DNA of 64,000 bases. Source: an uncultured Bacteroidales bacterium. GTDB lineage: Bacteria; Bacteroidota; Bacteroidia; Bacteroidales; F082. Positions 43,850-51,896 of this stretch are shown here, piece after piece (within the stretch, counting starts at the first letter, position 1; each line of letters begins with the position of its first letter). The stretch is taken from NCBI GenBank assembly GCA_905234645.1, contig CAJOIS010000010.1, positions 62,001 through 126,000 of the forward strand, written 5' to 3'. The notes beneath the pieces were generated by a model. The model saw nothing but the letters and a program-made list of their open reading frames with translations, searched no databases and was not told where the DNA came from. The translations under genes were made by a program, and so were the position numbers.

Positions 43850-45595
43850 ATGAAACGAATCTTCCTGCTGTTAGCCATGCTGTTGTCGATGACGATGTCC
43901 TTGACGGCACAAAGCCCCGTTCAAGAATACGTCCCTGCCTTCAAATCCGCCTACCAAGCCTGCCCCGACATTCCACAAGGCCTGCTGGAGGCCATTGCCT
44001 TCACCAACACGCACTGCAACCACTTGACCGATGCCAACTACTTCAACGACGGTCCCGACGCCATGCCGCGCGCCTACGGCTTGATGGGCTTGGTGCGTGA
44101 CGGCAAAGGCTATTTCCGCGAGAACCTACACCTTGTTTCAGAATTGTCGGGCATCTCGGAAACGGAGATTTTGGAGAGTCCAGACAAGAATGTGTTGGCC
44201 TACGCCAAGGCCTTCTCCCGACTGGCCAAAGAAGACAAGGCTACCGAGACAATAGACTACCTCTCTGTGATACAGCGGCTTTCGGAGTTGCCGGTAGGGG
44301 AGGAGAAGGATATCTATCCCATGCAGTCCATGCTTTATTCGGTATGCACCTTCCTAAACGATGCCGAAAAGGCTGCGCAATACGGCTTCCCGAAATACGA
44401 CATCGACCTGAAAACGGTCTTTGTCGAACATTACGACTTGCTTACCGCCCCCGTGCTGGGTGTCACCCGTAGCCCCGACTATCCGCCGGCCATTTGGGAC
44501 CCTGCTCCGGAATGCAACTGGGAACCTCGTACGAAAGAAGTAAGCGCCGTCGTCATCCACTACACGGAAGGCTCCTATGCGGGCTGCATCAGCTGGTTTA
44601 AGAACTGCGACGCCGAGGTTTCGGCCCATTATGTCATCCGCTCATCCGATGGACAGATCACGCAGATGGTACGTGAAGCCGACAAGGCTTGGCATGCTCG
44701 TACCGCCAACGGCTATACCATCGGCATCGAACATGAAGCCTATGGCAATATCTGGAGTTTCTTCACCGAAGAGATGTACCAGTCATCGGCCAACCTGGTG
44801 CGCAGCATCTGCTCCCGATATGAGCCTATCGATGGACTCCGTACTTTTTGTCGCGACACACTGGACAATGGCACCTGCCTCAACAATGGCCTTCACGACC
44901 TAGGTGGCGAGGGTGCATGCATCAAGATCCGTGGCCACCAGCATTATCCCGACCAGTCGCACACCGACCCGGGACCCTATTGGGACTGGAATTATTATTA
45001 CAAACTCATCAACGAAGGCACAACCGTCACCGTGCTTGAAGGCGAAGATGGCCGCCTCGACCACCTGAACTACGGCGACGATGAACGCAAGATATGGGTG
45101 ATCCGAGGCACTGAAGAATCAAGAATCCAAATGACTTTTAGCAGCTTCAGTCTCGAAGCCGATTATGACTTCCTTTGGATTTATGACGGCGACAATGTCT
45201 ATGCTCCGAAGATAGGCCGTTGGAACACACACAGCCCTCGTTCGGTGCAGGCCTCTGGCAATGTGATGTGTCTGGAGTTTCGTTCCGACTGCCTCACCAC
45301 CGACACGGGTTGGGAGGCCTCATGGCATGCTGAGATGCCCTCTGTCCCAATTCCGGAAGTGGAGATTAAGGAGGGCGTGTTCCCTAACCCGATAAACGAC
45401 AGCTTCACGATCAAGTCGAATCGTGAGGGCTTTACCGATGCCGTTGTCTACAATGTGTTAGGCGTTGAAATGCTGCACGTCCGTTTTTCCGATACCTTGG
45501 TTGTTGATACAAGTGACTGGCCTTCAGGTGTCTATGTGGTGAATTATGGCGCCCCCATAGTGATGGGAACGCTGGTCAAGCTGGTGAAGCTGTAA
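43850..45595 (+). CDS. Secreted N-acetylmuramoyl-L-alanine amidase with CUB-like and T9SS domains
   Basis: Predicted peptidoglycan amidase, 581 residues, exported by T9SS. Domains in order: signal peptide (1-21); a helical region (about 40-200) with LLEAIAFTNTHCN and MPRAYGLMGLV, which looks like a lysozyme/SLT-type fold; an Amidase_2 domain (about 230-385) with zinc ligands H237 (VIHYT), H363 (RGHQHYP) and D373 (HTDPGPYW); a CUB-like beta domain (about 398-494; YDFLWIYDGDN); and a T9SS type A sorting domain from about 508 (GVFPNPINDSF). A wall-degrading or scavenging role outside the cell is inferred. The first domain's assignment is tentative. Confidence 0.87.
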   Translation: MKRIFLLLAMLLSMTMSLTAQSPVQEYVPAFKSAYQACPDIPQGLLEAIAFTNTHCNHLTDANYFNDGPDAMPRAYGLMGLVRDGKGYFRENLHLVSELSGISETEILESPDKNVLAYAKAFSRLAKEDKATETIDYLSVIQRLSELPVGEEKDIYPMQSMLYSVCTFLNDAEKAAQYGFPKYDIDLKTVFVEHYDLLTAPVLGVTRSPDYPPAIWDPAPECNWEPRTKEVSAVVIHYTEGSYAGCISWFKNCDAEVSAHYVIRSSDGQITQMVREADKAWHARTANGYTIGIEHEAYGNIWSFFTEEMYQSSANLVRSICSRYEPIDGLRTFCRDTLDNGTCLNNGLHDLGGEGACIKIRGHQHYPDQSHTDPGPYWDWNYYYKLINEGTTVTVLEGEDGRLDHLNYGDDERKIWVIRGTEESRIQMTFSSFSLEADYDFLWIYDGDNVYAPKIGRWNTHSPRSVQASGNVMCLEFRSDCLTTDTGWEASWHAEMPSVPIPEVEIKEGVFPNPINDSFTIKSNREGFTDAVVYNVLGVEMLHVRFSDTLVVDTSDWPSGVYVVNYGAPIVMGTLVKLVKL

Positions 45596-45649
45596 AACAG
45601 ACGACAAACAATAATAGCATTCAAATTGCGTTCATCATAGGATTTTTCC

Positions 45650-45657
45650 TATCTTTG
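45650..45657 (+). promoter_or_regulatory. -7 box of the T9SS type B gene
   Basis: TATCTTTG fits TAnnTTTG, 18 nt before the ATG at 45676, and favours that start over the ATG at 45655. Confidence 0.6.
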
Positions 45658-45675
45658 CAACCTATTTCAACAGGA

Positions 45676-46932
45676 ATGAGAAACAACACCATCATATTCA
45701 AGACATTGCTGCTCTTATGGGCATGTGTCTGCCCGTTTTTTGGCATGGCGCAAGAGCCTTGCGAAATCACATGCAGCACTGAAGTGCCCGTTTGCAGCGG
45801 TACTCCCGTGACGCTCAGCGTGCCTAACAATTACCAGTACCGTTACCAATGGTCGCCAGGTGGGCAAACCACCAATAGTATCACCGTGCGACCGACCAGG
45901 GACGCGCATAGCAGTGACTATTATGGATCGAATGTCCATGAGGTGGTTTATCGTGTCACGGTGTATGATTTGAACACCGACACTGTTGTTTGCACTTCAT
46001 CCTGTTCGGTAGGCGTGAATCCGATTTTCAAGATGAAATTCCGGCAATTGAAGCTAACGTGCAGCAATCACGAAGAAGAGAACGGCCGTACTGCGCAGGT
46101 GGTGGTGGCGATTGACAGTTTGTTGGGGGTATGCGAACCGCCCTTCGACTACCAATGGCAGGTGAGTCCCCTGCATATCGCCCCTAACGAACCGACATGG
46201 GCCATCGGCTTGGAGGCTTACAAATTCTACTACATCAAGGTTACGGATGGCCGTGGTTGCATGCAAATGGATAGCGTGTCGCTGAGGGCTTATCCCAATC
46301 CCGTGGTCGAAATTAGCACCGATCCGGGTGACACGGTCTATCTGCAAAACCCGCATGAGACCTATTCTTTCGAGAATCTTTCTGTCGACACCTTGGATAT
46401 CAGCCATTTCTACTGGATCCTTAACCAGCAGTACAACATCACCTCTACTGAGGATGAACCCCGTTTCACCTATGTGGAAGTGGGCGACTACAATACGGAG
46501 CTGAAGGTGTACAATCCCCAGGGCTGCGACACCTCCTATTTCAAGTCCGTCAGGGTAGAGCCTGTGAAGCTGAAAATCCCGAATGTCTTTACGCCCAATG
46601 GCGATGGCACCAACGACTATTTCATCATCTCGCTTGAAAACGGTAGCGACTCGCCCGGTGGCGGCAGCAACAACGGCTTGAGAGGCAGTCGCGACCAGCA
46701 TTATGAATATGAAGACTATGAGCCGTTGAATCGCTATTATGAGTCGTCGGAGCTGACCATTTTCAACCGTTGGGGCCGTATCGTCTACCAGTCCAAGGAC
46801 TATCAAAACAATTGGGACGGCGGCAACTTGCCTGACGGCACTTATTTCTATGTGCTGAAATGCCATGGTTTGAAGAATGATGCCACTTATAATGGCTCAG
46901 TTATGATTGTTAAATCCAGAAGAGGAGACTAA
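45676..46932 (+). CDS. Secreted protein with gliding-motility-type (T9SS type B) C-terminal domain
   Basis: A 418-residue exported protein starting MRNNTIIFKTLLLLWAC, with signal peptide ending near FGMAQ. The N-terminal half has PKD/Ig-like beta domains with several cysteines. The C-terminal domain is the type B sorting signal, recognised by KIPNVFTPNGDGTNDYF, LTIFNRWGRIVYQ, NWDGGNLPDGTYFYVL and the final MIVKS. Such proteins are exported by T9SS with the help of a PorP/SprF-like partner, not seen here. The DUF1573 gene begins 3 nt after the stop, so an operon with the yajC cluster is likely. Confidence 0.87.
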   Translation: MRNNTIIFKTLLLLWACVCPFFGMAQEPCEITCSTEVPVCSGTPVTLSVPNNYQYRYQWSPGGQTTNSITVRPTRDAHSSDYYGSNVHEVVYRVTVYDLNTDTVVCTSSCSVGVNPIFKMKFRQLKLTCSNHEEENGRTAQVVVAIDSLLGVCEPPFDYQWQVSPLHIAPNEPTWAIGLEAYKFYYIKVTDGRGCMQMDSVSLRAYPNPVVEISTDPGDTVYLQNPHETYSFENLSVDTLDISHFYWILNQQYNITSTEDEPRFTYVEVGDYNTELKVYNPQGCDTSYFKSVRVEPVKLKIPNVFTPNGDGTNDYFIISLENGSDSPGGGSNNGLRGSRDQHYEYEDYEPLNRYYESSELTIFNRWGRIVYQSKDYQNNWDGGNLPDGTYFYVLKCHGLKNDATYNGSVMIVKSRRGD

Positions 46933-46935
46933 AAC

Positions 46936-47397
46936 ATGAAGAATATCAAGTTGTTGTTGTTTGCGGCCGTGATGGCGATGATGGCATTGTCGTCCTGTAA
47001 CGGCAAAGGTGAAGGCAAACTCTCTACCGATTTGGTGACCAGTCCCAAGTCGGCCACCGAGACTTCCGATAAACAGGCTGCCATTACGTTTGACACCGAT
47101 AAGCATGACTTTGGCACCGTGCTTCAAGGCGAGGTGGTATCCTATTCCTTTCATTTCACGAATACAGGCAACATGCCTCTAATCATCAGCAGCGTAAAGT
47201 CGAGCTGCGGTTGTACGGTGGGCGACTATCCCCGCGAGCCGATAGCGCCAGGCGAAAGAGGCGCCATCAAAGTGTCATACGATAGCAAAGGCCACCATGG
47301 CTTCCAGAGCCGCGTCCTCACCGTGATGTCGAATACCATCCCGGCCAAGACCAACCTTCGCATCAAAACCATTGTGAAAACCCCTGACCAATACTAA
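46936..47397 (+). CDS. DUF1573 lipoprotein
   Basis: A 153-residue lipoprotein with signal peptide and lipobox ending in C23 (MALSSCNGKGE) and a single DUF1573 Ig-like domain (about 50-150): FDTDKHDFGTVLQGEVVSY, then SSCGCTVGDYP and RVLTVMSNTIP. DUF1573 proteins are common at the surface or periplasm of Bacteroidota; function is unproven. It is tightly placed after the T9SS type B gene (3 nt) and before yajC (18 nt). Confidence 0.9.
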   Translation: MKNIKLLLFAAVMAMMALSSCNGKGEGKLSTDLVTSPKSATETSDKQAAITFDTDKHDFGTVLQGEVVSYSFHFTNTGNMPLIISSVKSSCGCTVGDYPREPIAPGERGAIKVSYDSKGHHGFQSRVLTVMSNTIPAKTNLRIKTIVKTPDQY

Positions 47398-47415
47398 ACA
47401 AATTATTCCATAAAA

Positions 47416-47748
47416 ATGAACAACTTACTCATCTTACTCCAAGCCGCTGAGCAAGCAGTACAAGAGCCTACTGGTTTCCAAAAGTACTCTAGCCTTTTAT
47501 TCATCCTTCTCCTTGTCGTCGTTTTCTGGCTGTTCTTCATTCGTCCGCAGTCGAAGAAAGCCAAGGAGGAGCAGAAGTTCCGCGATAGCTTGCAGAAGGG
47601 CGACAAGGTGGTCACCATCGGCGGCTTCCACGGCAGGGTAGTTGAAGTGAAGGACACCACCGTGGTCATTTCGCTCGCTCCCAACATGGAAGTGGAGGTG
47701 GAAAAGACAGCTCTCGTCCAGAACGGCAACCGCGTCGGACAAGCCTAA
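47416..47748 (+). CDS. yajC: Preprotein translocase subunit YajC
   Basis: Accessory factor of the SecDF complex. The 110-residue protein has one N-terminal membrane segment (about 28-48; LLFILLLVVVFWLFFIRPQS) and the small soluble domain with GDKVVTIGGFHGRVVEV, the family core. It sits in the yajC - YbbR - coaE cluster common in Bacteroidota, with 1 nt between its stop and the YbbR start. nusB, often upstream in relatives, is not seen here. Confidence 0.95.
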   Translation: MNNLLILLQAAEQAVQEPTGFQKYSSLLFILLLVVVFWLFFIRPQSKKAKEEQKFRDSLQKGDKVVTIGGFHGRVVEVKDTTVVISLAPNMEVEVEKTALVQNGNRVGQA

Positions 47749-47749
47749 T

Positions 47750-48715
47750 ATGAACCAACTGGATACCATCAAGCCGAAGACGGAACGCAAGAGCCATCGT
47801 TCCGTACTCACTTTTTTGGTCTTTTTGGCCCTTTCCACGGCAGCGTGGTTTCTGGTCAAATTGTCGGAAAACTATGCTACTCAGGCGGCATTCCGTATTC
47901 AGTTTACCGAAGTTCCCGCCGAGAAGTGGGTGTCGTCGGATGAGCAGCAGCTGAAGATGTCGCTTAACATCGACGGCTTCCATACTTTGCGCTATAAGAC
48001 GCTCCGTGAACTCAACCGTTTCGTCACCATCCCGTTGAACGAAGTGCCGTATCGTCATGAGAACGGCAATGTCTATTCCATCAGTAGCCAAGATGTGGCG
48101 GAGAAGGTGGCAGAGAGGCTTGGCATCAGTCCTTCCGACATTACTATGAACGATCCTAAGGTGCTTTTCACCATGGATGAGCTGAAGTCAAAAGTGGTGC
48201 CTGTCGTCTTCTGTTCCGACATCAAGATGCAACGCCAATTCGGGCTTTATGGTATCCCTACCATCGATCCGGCTTCTATGACCATCTACGGCCCGGAGGA
48301 GGTTATCGATACGGTGAGGGCGGTGCGTACCCTGATGGTGTCCAAAACCAACGTGAGCGAAGATTTCAGCGAGTCAGTCGGTCTCGACATGTTGGGCGGC
48401 AAGATCCAATCCAACGTCAAGGAGGTGAGGGTGACGGTGGAGGTGGAGAAATACACCGAGATGGATATCGAAGTGCCCGTCAAGGTGGCCGACAACCCGA
48501 AGCTGAGGTTTTTCCCCGAGACGGTATCGGTGAAATGTCTCGTGGCGATAAAAGACTATGCTTCCGTCGTCGCCGACGATTTCAACGTCACTGTCGACAA
48601 GCAACAGCTGAAGGCTTTGCAACCTCTGCTTGATGTGAGCCTCACGTCTTGGCCTAAGACGGTGCAGGTTTTGAGCATCCAACCCGACAAGGTGGAATAC
48701 CTCATCGTACAATGA
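47750..48715 (+). CDS. YbbR-like domain protein
   Basis: A 321-residue membrane-anchored protein with a single N-terminal membrane segment (about 19-37; SVLTFLVFLALSTAAWFLV) and two to three periplasmic YbbR-type beta domains (for example IDPASMTIYGPEEVIDTV and VEVEKYTEMDIEVPV). YbbR proteins regulate c-di-AMP cyclase in Firmicutes; in Bacteroidota the role is not settled and no cyclase is next to it. It lies 1 nt after yajC and overlaps coaE by 4 nt. Confidence 0.87.
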   Translation: MNQLDTIKPKTERKSHRSVLTFLVFLALSTAAWFLVKLSENYATQAAFRIQFTEVPAEKWVSSDEQQLKMSLNIDGFHTLRYKTLRELNRFVTIPLNEVPYRHENGNVYSISSQDVAEKVAERLGISPSDITMNDPKVLFTMDELKSKVVPVVFCSDIKMQRQFGLYGIPTIDPASMTIYGPEEVIDTVRAVRTLMVSKTNVSEDFSESVGLDMLGGKIQSNVKEVRVTVEVEKYTEMDIEVPVKVADNPKLRFFPETVSVKCLVAIKDYASVVADDFNVTVDKQQLKALQPLLDVSLTSWPKTVQVLSIQPDKVEYLIVQ

Positions 48716-49311
48716 AACGCGTCGCCATCACCGGCAACATCGGCAGCGGCAAGTCGTGGGTCTGCGAGCTCTGGTCGAAGAAACTCTCTATTCCCGTCTA
48801 CAACAGTGACTTTGCCGCCAAGCAGATGTATTTCTTACCTGAAGTTCGCGAAAAGCTAGTACGGCGTTTTGGAAAAGATTTTTACCTTTCTGAGAAAGAA
48901 TTAAATCGAAAACTCATCGCCGATTTGATTTTCAGCGATGAGAAAGCCCAATGCGACCTGGAGGGTATCCTTTATCCCGCCTTGTTCGTCGACTTTGCGC
49001 AATGGATGGAAAGACAAGATGCGCCTTATGTCTTATTTGAGTCGGCTCTGGTGTTCGAAAAGCGTCTCGAGAAGCGATTTGATGCCATCGTGACGGTGAC
49101 GGCCTCCGAGGCCACCCGACTGCGCCGTGTTATGGAACGTGAACGTTGTGACGAACTCACTGTGCGCGCCCGTATGGCGAAGCAATGGCCCGAAGAAGGC
49201 AAGCGCCTGCTTGCCGATTATGTCATCTGGCATGAGAAAGACGACGAAGATGAAGCACTGATGAGGCAAATCATGGAGGTGCACAAGTTTTGCGGAATAA
49301 ATCCGCAATGA
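48712..49311 (+). CDS. coaE: Dephospho-CoA kinase
   Basis: Last step of coenzyme A synthesis. The 199-residue protein has the P-loop ITGNIGSGKSWVCELW (residues 5-20) and the LID-type region of P-loop kinases, with the characteristic DFAAKQMYFL, EGILYPALF and ESALVFEKRLEKRFD segments. Its start overlaps the YbbR gene by 4 nt. It closes the yajC operon. Confidence 0.94.
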   Translation: MKRVAITGNIGSGKSWVCELWSKKLSIPVYNSDFAAKQMYFLPEVREKLVRRFGKDFYLSEKELNRKLIADLIFSDEKAQCDLEGILYPALFVDFAQWMERQDAPYVLFESALVFEKRLEKRFDAIVTVTASEATRLRRVMERERCDELTVRARMAKQWPEEGKRLLADYVIWHEKDDEDEALMRQIMEVHKFCGINPQ

Positions 49312-49378
49312 AGGTAAAGTTTTTCTTGTTCGTATTGAATTATTGACTCACTTTGTGTCGTCGAATTAAAAATTTCCG

Positions 49379-49386
49379 TATCTTTG
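49379..49386 (+). promoter_or_regulatory. -7 box of iorA
   Basis: TATCTTTG fits TAnnTTTG, 137 nt before the ATG. The resulting leader contains the palindrome at 49402-49497. A TTTG at 49352-49355 may be the -33 element. Confidence 0.55.
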
Positions 49387-49401
49387 TGCAATCTTGAAAA
49401 T

Positions 49402-49497
49402 AGCTATCAGCCGTCAGCTATCAGCCGTCAGCATGGAGATACTTCGACAAGCTCAGTAACCTTACATGCTGAAAGCTAATGGCTGAAAGCTGAAAGC
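49402..49497. repeat. Imperfect palindrome, AGCTA family, copy 1 (iorA leader)
   Basis: Left arm 49402-49434 (AGCTATCAGCCGTCAGC units) and right arm 49466-49497 (GCTGAAAGCTAATGGCTG and similar) are inverted. The loop carries a nested copy of another repeat family at 49441-49461. It lies between the iorA -7 box and the start codon. Confidence 0.85.
49441..49461 (+). repeat. Nested CTTCGACAAGCTCAG repeat
   Basis: CTTCGACAAGCTCAG followed by TAACC, a member of the family at 3902, 27431 and 63000, located in the loop of the AGCTA palindrome. Confidence 0.7.
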
Positions 49498-49523
49498 ATT
49501 ATAGAAATATTGAATCATACGAT

Positions 49524-51093
49524 ATGGAAAAATTATTGCTTTTAGGCGATGAGGCCATTGCACAAGGCTTCATCGACGCTGGCGGCTCGGCCATCAACAG
49601 CTATCCGGGCACGCCTTCAACCCAAATCACAGAGTATGTCATCAACTCGAAGCAAGCCAAGGAATGCCAACTGGTGCGCCAACGAAAAGACGGCCCTCGA
49701 GGCCTCCATCGGCGTAGCATACGCAGGCAAGCGCGCTATGACCTGCATGAAGCATGTGGGTCTCAACGTTTGCGGCGACCCCTTCATGAATGCCGCCATC
49801 ATTGGCACTAAGGGCGTCCTCGTCGTGGTGGCCGACGACCCGAGTATGTTCTCGTCGCAGGACGAACAGGACAGCCGCTTCTACGGTCACTGGGCCATGA
49901 TTCCCATGCTGGAACCTTCCAACCAACAGGAGGCCTACGACATGGTGCACTACGGCTACGACTTGAGTGAGAAACTCGGCACGCCGGTGCTCTACCGCAT
50001 CCCCACCCGTCTGGCCCACAGCCGCGCTGGTGTGGTGCGCAAGCCCGTCCGTTCGCAGAACGAGCTCACTGAGCCCGCCGATGCCAAGTCGTTCGTGCTG
50101 TTGCCGGCCAATGCCAAGCGTCTCTATCGCGACCTCATCGACAAGCAACCTGCCTTTGAAGAGGCTTCGGCTACCTCTGGTTTCAACAAATACTTTGATG
50201 GCCCCAAGAAGAACATCGGCATCATCACCACGGGTATTGCCTACAACTACCTGATGGAGAACTTCCCCGATGGCAAGTGCCCCTATCCCGTCGTGAAGAT
50301 CACGCAGTATCCGCTGCCTTACGACATGATCAACAAGCTGTACGACGAGTGCGACGAGATCCTCGTCCTCGAAGATGGTCAGCCGTTCGTTGAGGAGCAT
50401 ATTAAAGGCTTCCTCGGCAAGGGCAAGAACGTTATGGGTCGTCTCGACGAGACCATCCGCCGTGACGGTGAACTCAACGCTGAAAAGGTCGCCAAGGCTC
50501 TCGGCATGGATGTGCCGGTGATGTACAAGGTGCCGGAGGTGGTCACCAACCGTCCGCCTGCGCTCTGCCAGGGTTGCCCGCACGTCGACAGTTACAATGC
50601 CTTGAATGCCGTGATGGCCAACCATAAGGGCGGCAAGGTGTTCGGCGACATCGGCTGCTACACCTTGGGATTCAACATGGGTGCTATCCAGACGACCGTG
50701 TGCATGGGTGCCTCCATCACGATGGCCAAGGGCGCCAGCGAGGTGGGCATCTTCCCGAGTGTGGCTGTCATCGGCGACGGTACCTTTGGTCACAGCGGCC
50801 TGACGGGCCTCATGGATTGCGTTAACGAAAAGGCCAATGTCGTGGTGATGATTCTCGACAACGACATCACCGCCATGACGGGCGGTCAGCCTTCGTCGGC
50901 ACACAACAAGATCCGCCGCATTTGTGAAGGTCTCGGCGTGGAGCCTGAGCATATCCGCGACATCATCCCGCTGCCCAAGAACCACGAGGAGAACGTCAAG
51001 ATCATCGAGGAAGAGGTCAATTACAACGGCGTGTCCGTCATCATTCCGCACCGCACCTGCATCGTGGAATTGAAGAAACACATGAAGAAATAA
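49524..51093 (+). pseudogene. iorA: Indolepyruvate ferredoxin oxidoreductase alpha subunit, frameshifted
   Basis: Large subunit of the enzyme that oxidises aryl pyruvates (from aromatic amino acids) to aryl acetyl-CoA using ferredoxin. The N-terminus MEKLLLLGDEAIAQGFIDAGG and SYPGTPSTQITEYVI is in one frame; from about base 49665 the conserved part (WCANEKTALEASIG and onwards to KKHMKK) continues in the next frame (+1). One base lost or two gained near the AAGGAATGCC stretch would restore a 520-residue protein. The remainder has no other defect: TPP-binding GDGTFGHSGLTGLMD is intact. It may be a sequencing error or a recent mutation. iorB follows, separated by a palindrome. Confidence 0.88.
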
Positions 51094-51099
51094 GCCTTT

Positions 51100-51175
51100 G
51101 AGCTATTAGCCATTAGCTGTTAGCTTTTAGCCGATAACACGGCTGCTAATAGCTAACAGCTAAAAGCTAATGGCC
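51100..51175. repeat. Imperfect palindrome, AGCTA family, copy 2 (iorA-iorB gap)
   Basis: Left arm 51101-51132 (AGCTATTAGCC, ATTAGCTGTTAGC) and right arm 51140-51175 (GGCTGCTAATAGC, TAAAAGCTAATGGCC) are inverted and made of 7-nt-like units. It occupies the gap between iorA and iorB. Confidence 0.85.
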
Positions 51176-51213
51176 AAACAATTAAACAGTTAAACAATCA
51201 ACAATTCAACATA

Positions 51214-51774
51214 ATGAAAAAAGACATAGTATTATGCGGCGTGGGCGGCGACGGCATCGTTTCGGTGGCCAAGATCATCTCTGATGCCGCTCTGAATATG
51301 GGCATGAACCTGAAACATCACGGCATGTCGCAGCGCGGCGGCTCGGTGTTCTCGCACCTCCGCATCTCCGACAACGAGATCTTCGCTGACGTTATCCCTG
51401 AGGGCCAGGCTGATATCATCCTCTCTTCGGAGCCTATGGAAGCCTTGCGCTATCTGCCTTGGCTGAGCAAAGAAGGCTGGGTCATCACCAACAACGATCC
51501 CTTCATCAACATCGGCAACTATCCCGACATGGCTTTGATTAACGGTGAACTCGGCAAGTTGGAACATGTCGTTTCTTTCAACGCTAATGAGATTGCCAAG
51601 CAGCTGAAGGCTCGTTCCAACATGGTGCTTTTGGGTGCCACGGTACCTTATCTCGGCATCTCCATGGAGAAGGTCGAGGAGGCCATCGCCCACATCTTTG
51701 GCAAGAAAGGCCAGGAGGTCGTCGACCTCAACATCCAGGCCGTGCGTGCTGGTTACGAACAGGCCACGAAATAA
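51214..51774 (+). CDS. iorB: Indolepyruvate ferredoxin oxidoreductase beta subunit
   Basis: Small subunit of the aryl-pyruvate oxidoreductase, 186 residues, of the pyruvate/ketoisovalerate oxidoreductase gamma type. The core GVGGDGIVSVAKIISDAAL and GMSQRGGSVFSHLR are conserved, with LLGATVPYLGISMEKVEEAI near the C-terminus. It follows iorA after a 120-nt gap holding a palindrome and an unusual G-poor leader. A strong hairpin terminator follows the stop. Confidence 0.94.
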   Translation: MKKDIVLCGVGGDGIVSVAKIISDAALNMGMNLKHHGMSQRGGSVFSHLRISDNEIFADVIPEGQADIILSSEPMEALRYLPWLSKEGWVITNNDPFINIGNYPDMALINGELGKLEHVVSFNANEIAKQLKARSNMVLLGATVPYLGISMEKVEEAIAHIFGKKGQEVVDLNIQAVRAGYEQATK

Positions 51775-51795
51775 CCCAATTTACCATAATGAAAC

Positions 51796-51830
51796 AAATG
51801 CCCGACGGGAAATCCCATCGGGCATTTTGT
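51796..51830 (+). terminator. Rho-independent terminator of iorAB
   Basis: Stem AAATGCCCGA / TCGGGCATTT, followed by TTGT, 22 nt after the iorB stop. Confidence 0.75.
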
Positions 51831-51834
51831 TGTA

Positions 51835-51855
51835 GAGACGCATTGAATGCGTCTC
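51835..51855. repeat. GAGACGCA hairpin
   Basis: GAGACGCATT / AATGCGTCTC inverted repeat after iorB. A second, very similar hairpin follows at 51865-51889, and relatives are at 32842 and 58907. Confidence 0.7.
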
Positions 51856-51864
51856 GTTTTGGTA

Positions 51865-51889
51865 TAGAGACGCAAGCATTGCGTCTCTA
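51865..51889. repeat. GAGACGCA hairpin, second tandem copy
   Basis: TAGAGACGCAAG / CATTGCGTCTCTA near-perfect inverted repeat, adjacent to the copy at 51835, just before the stop of convergent cstA. Confidence 0.7.
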
Positions 51890-51896
51890 CAACGGG

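Noticed and set aside
43687-44100. Separate small gene before the amidase
   Set aside because: Frame overlaps the end of the 1160-residue gene and the amidase; it contains a terminator and promoter.
49312-49523. tRNA or small RNA gene in the coaE-iorA gap
   Set aside because: No cloverleaf or T-loop seen; the gap is explained by a promoter and the AGCTA palindrome.
49549-49665. Start at 49549 as the true beginning of iorA
   Set aside because: The N-terminal sequence in that frame is not IorA-like; the real N-terminus is in the frame starting 49524.
49642-51081. Minus-strand 479-codon frame opposite iorA
   Set aside because: Antisense shadow; the plus strand carries conserved IorA motifs in two frames.
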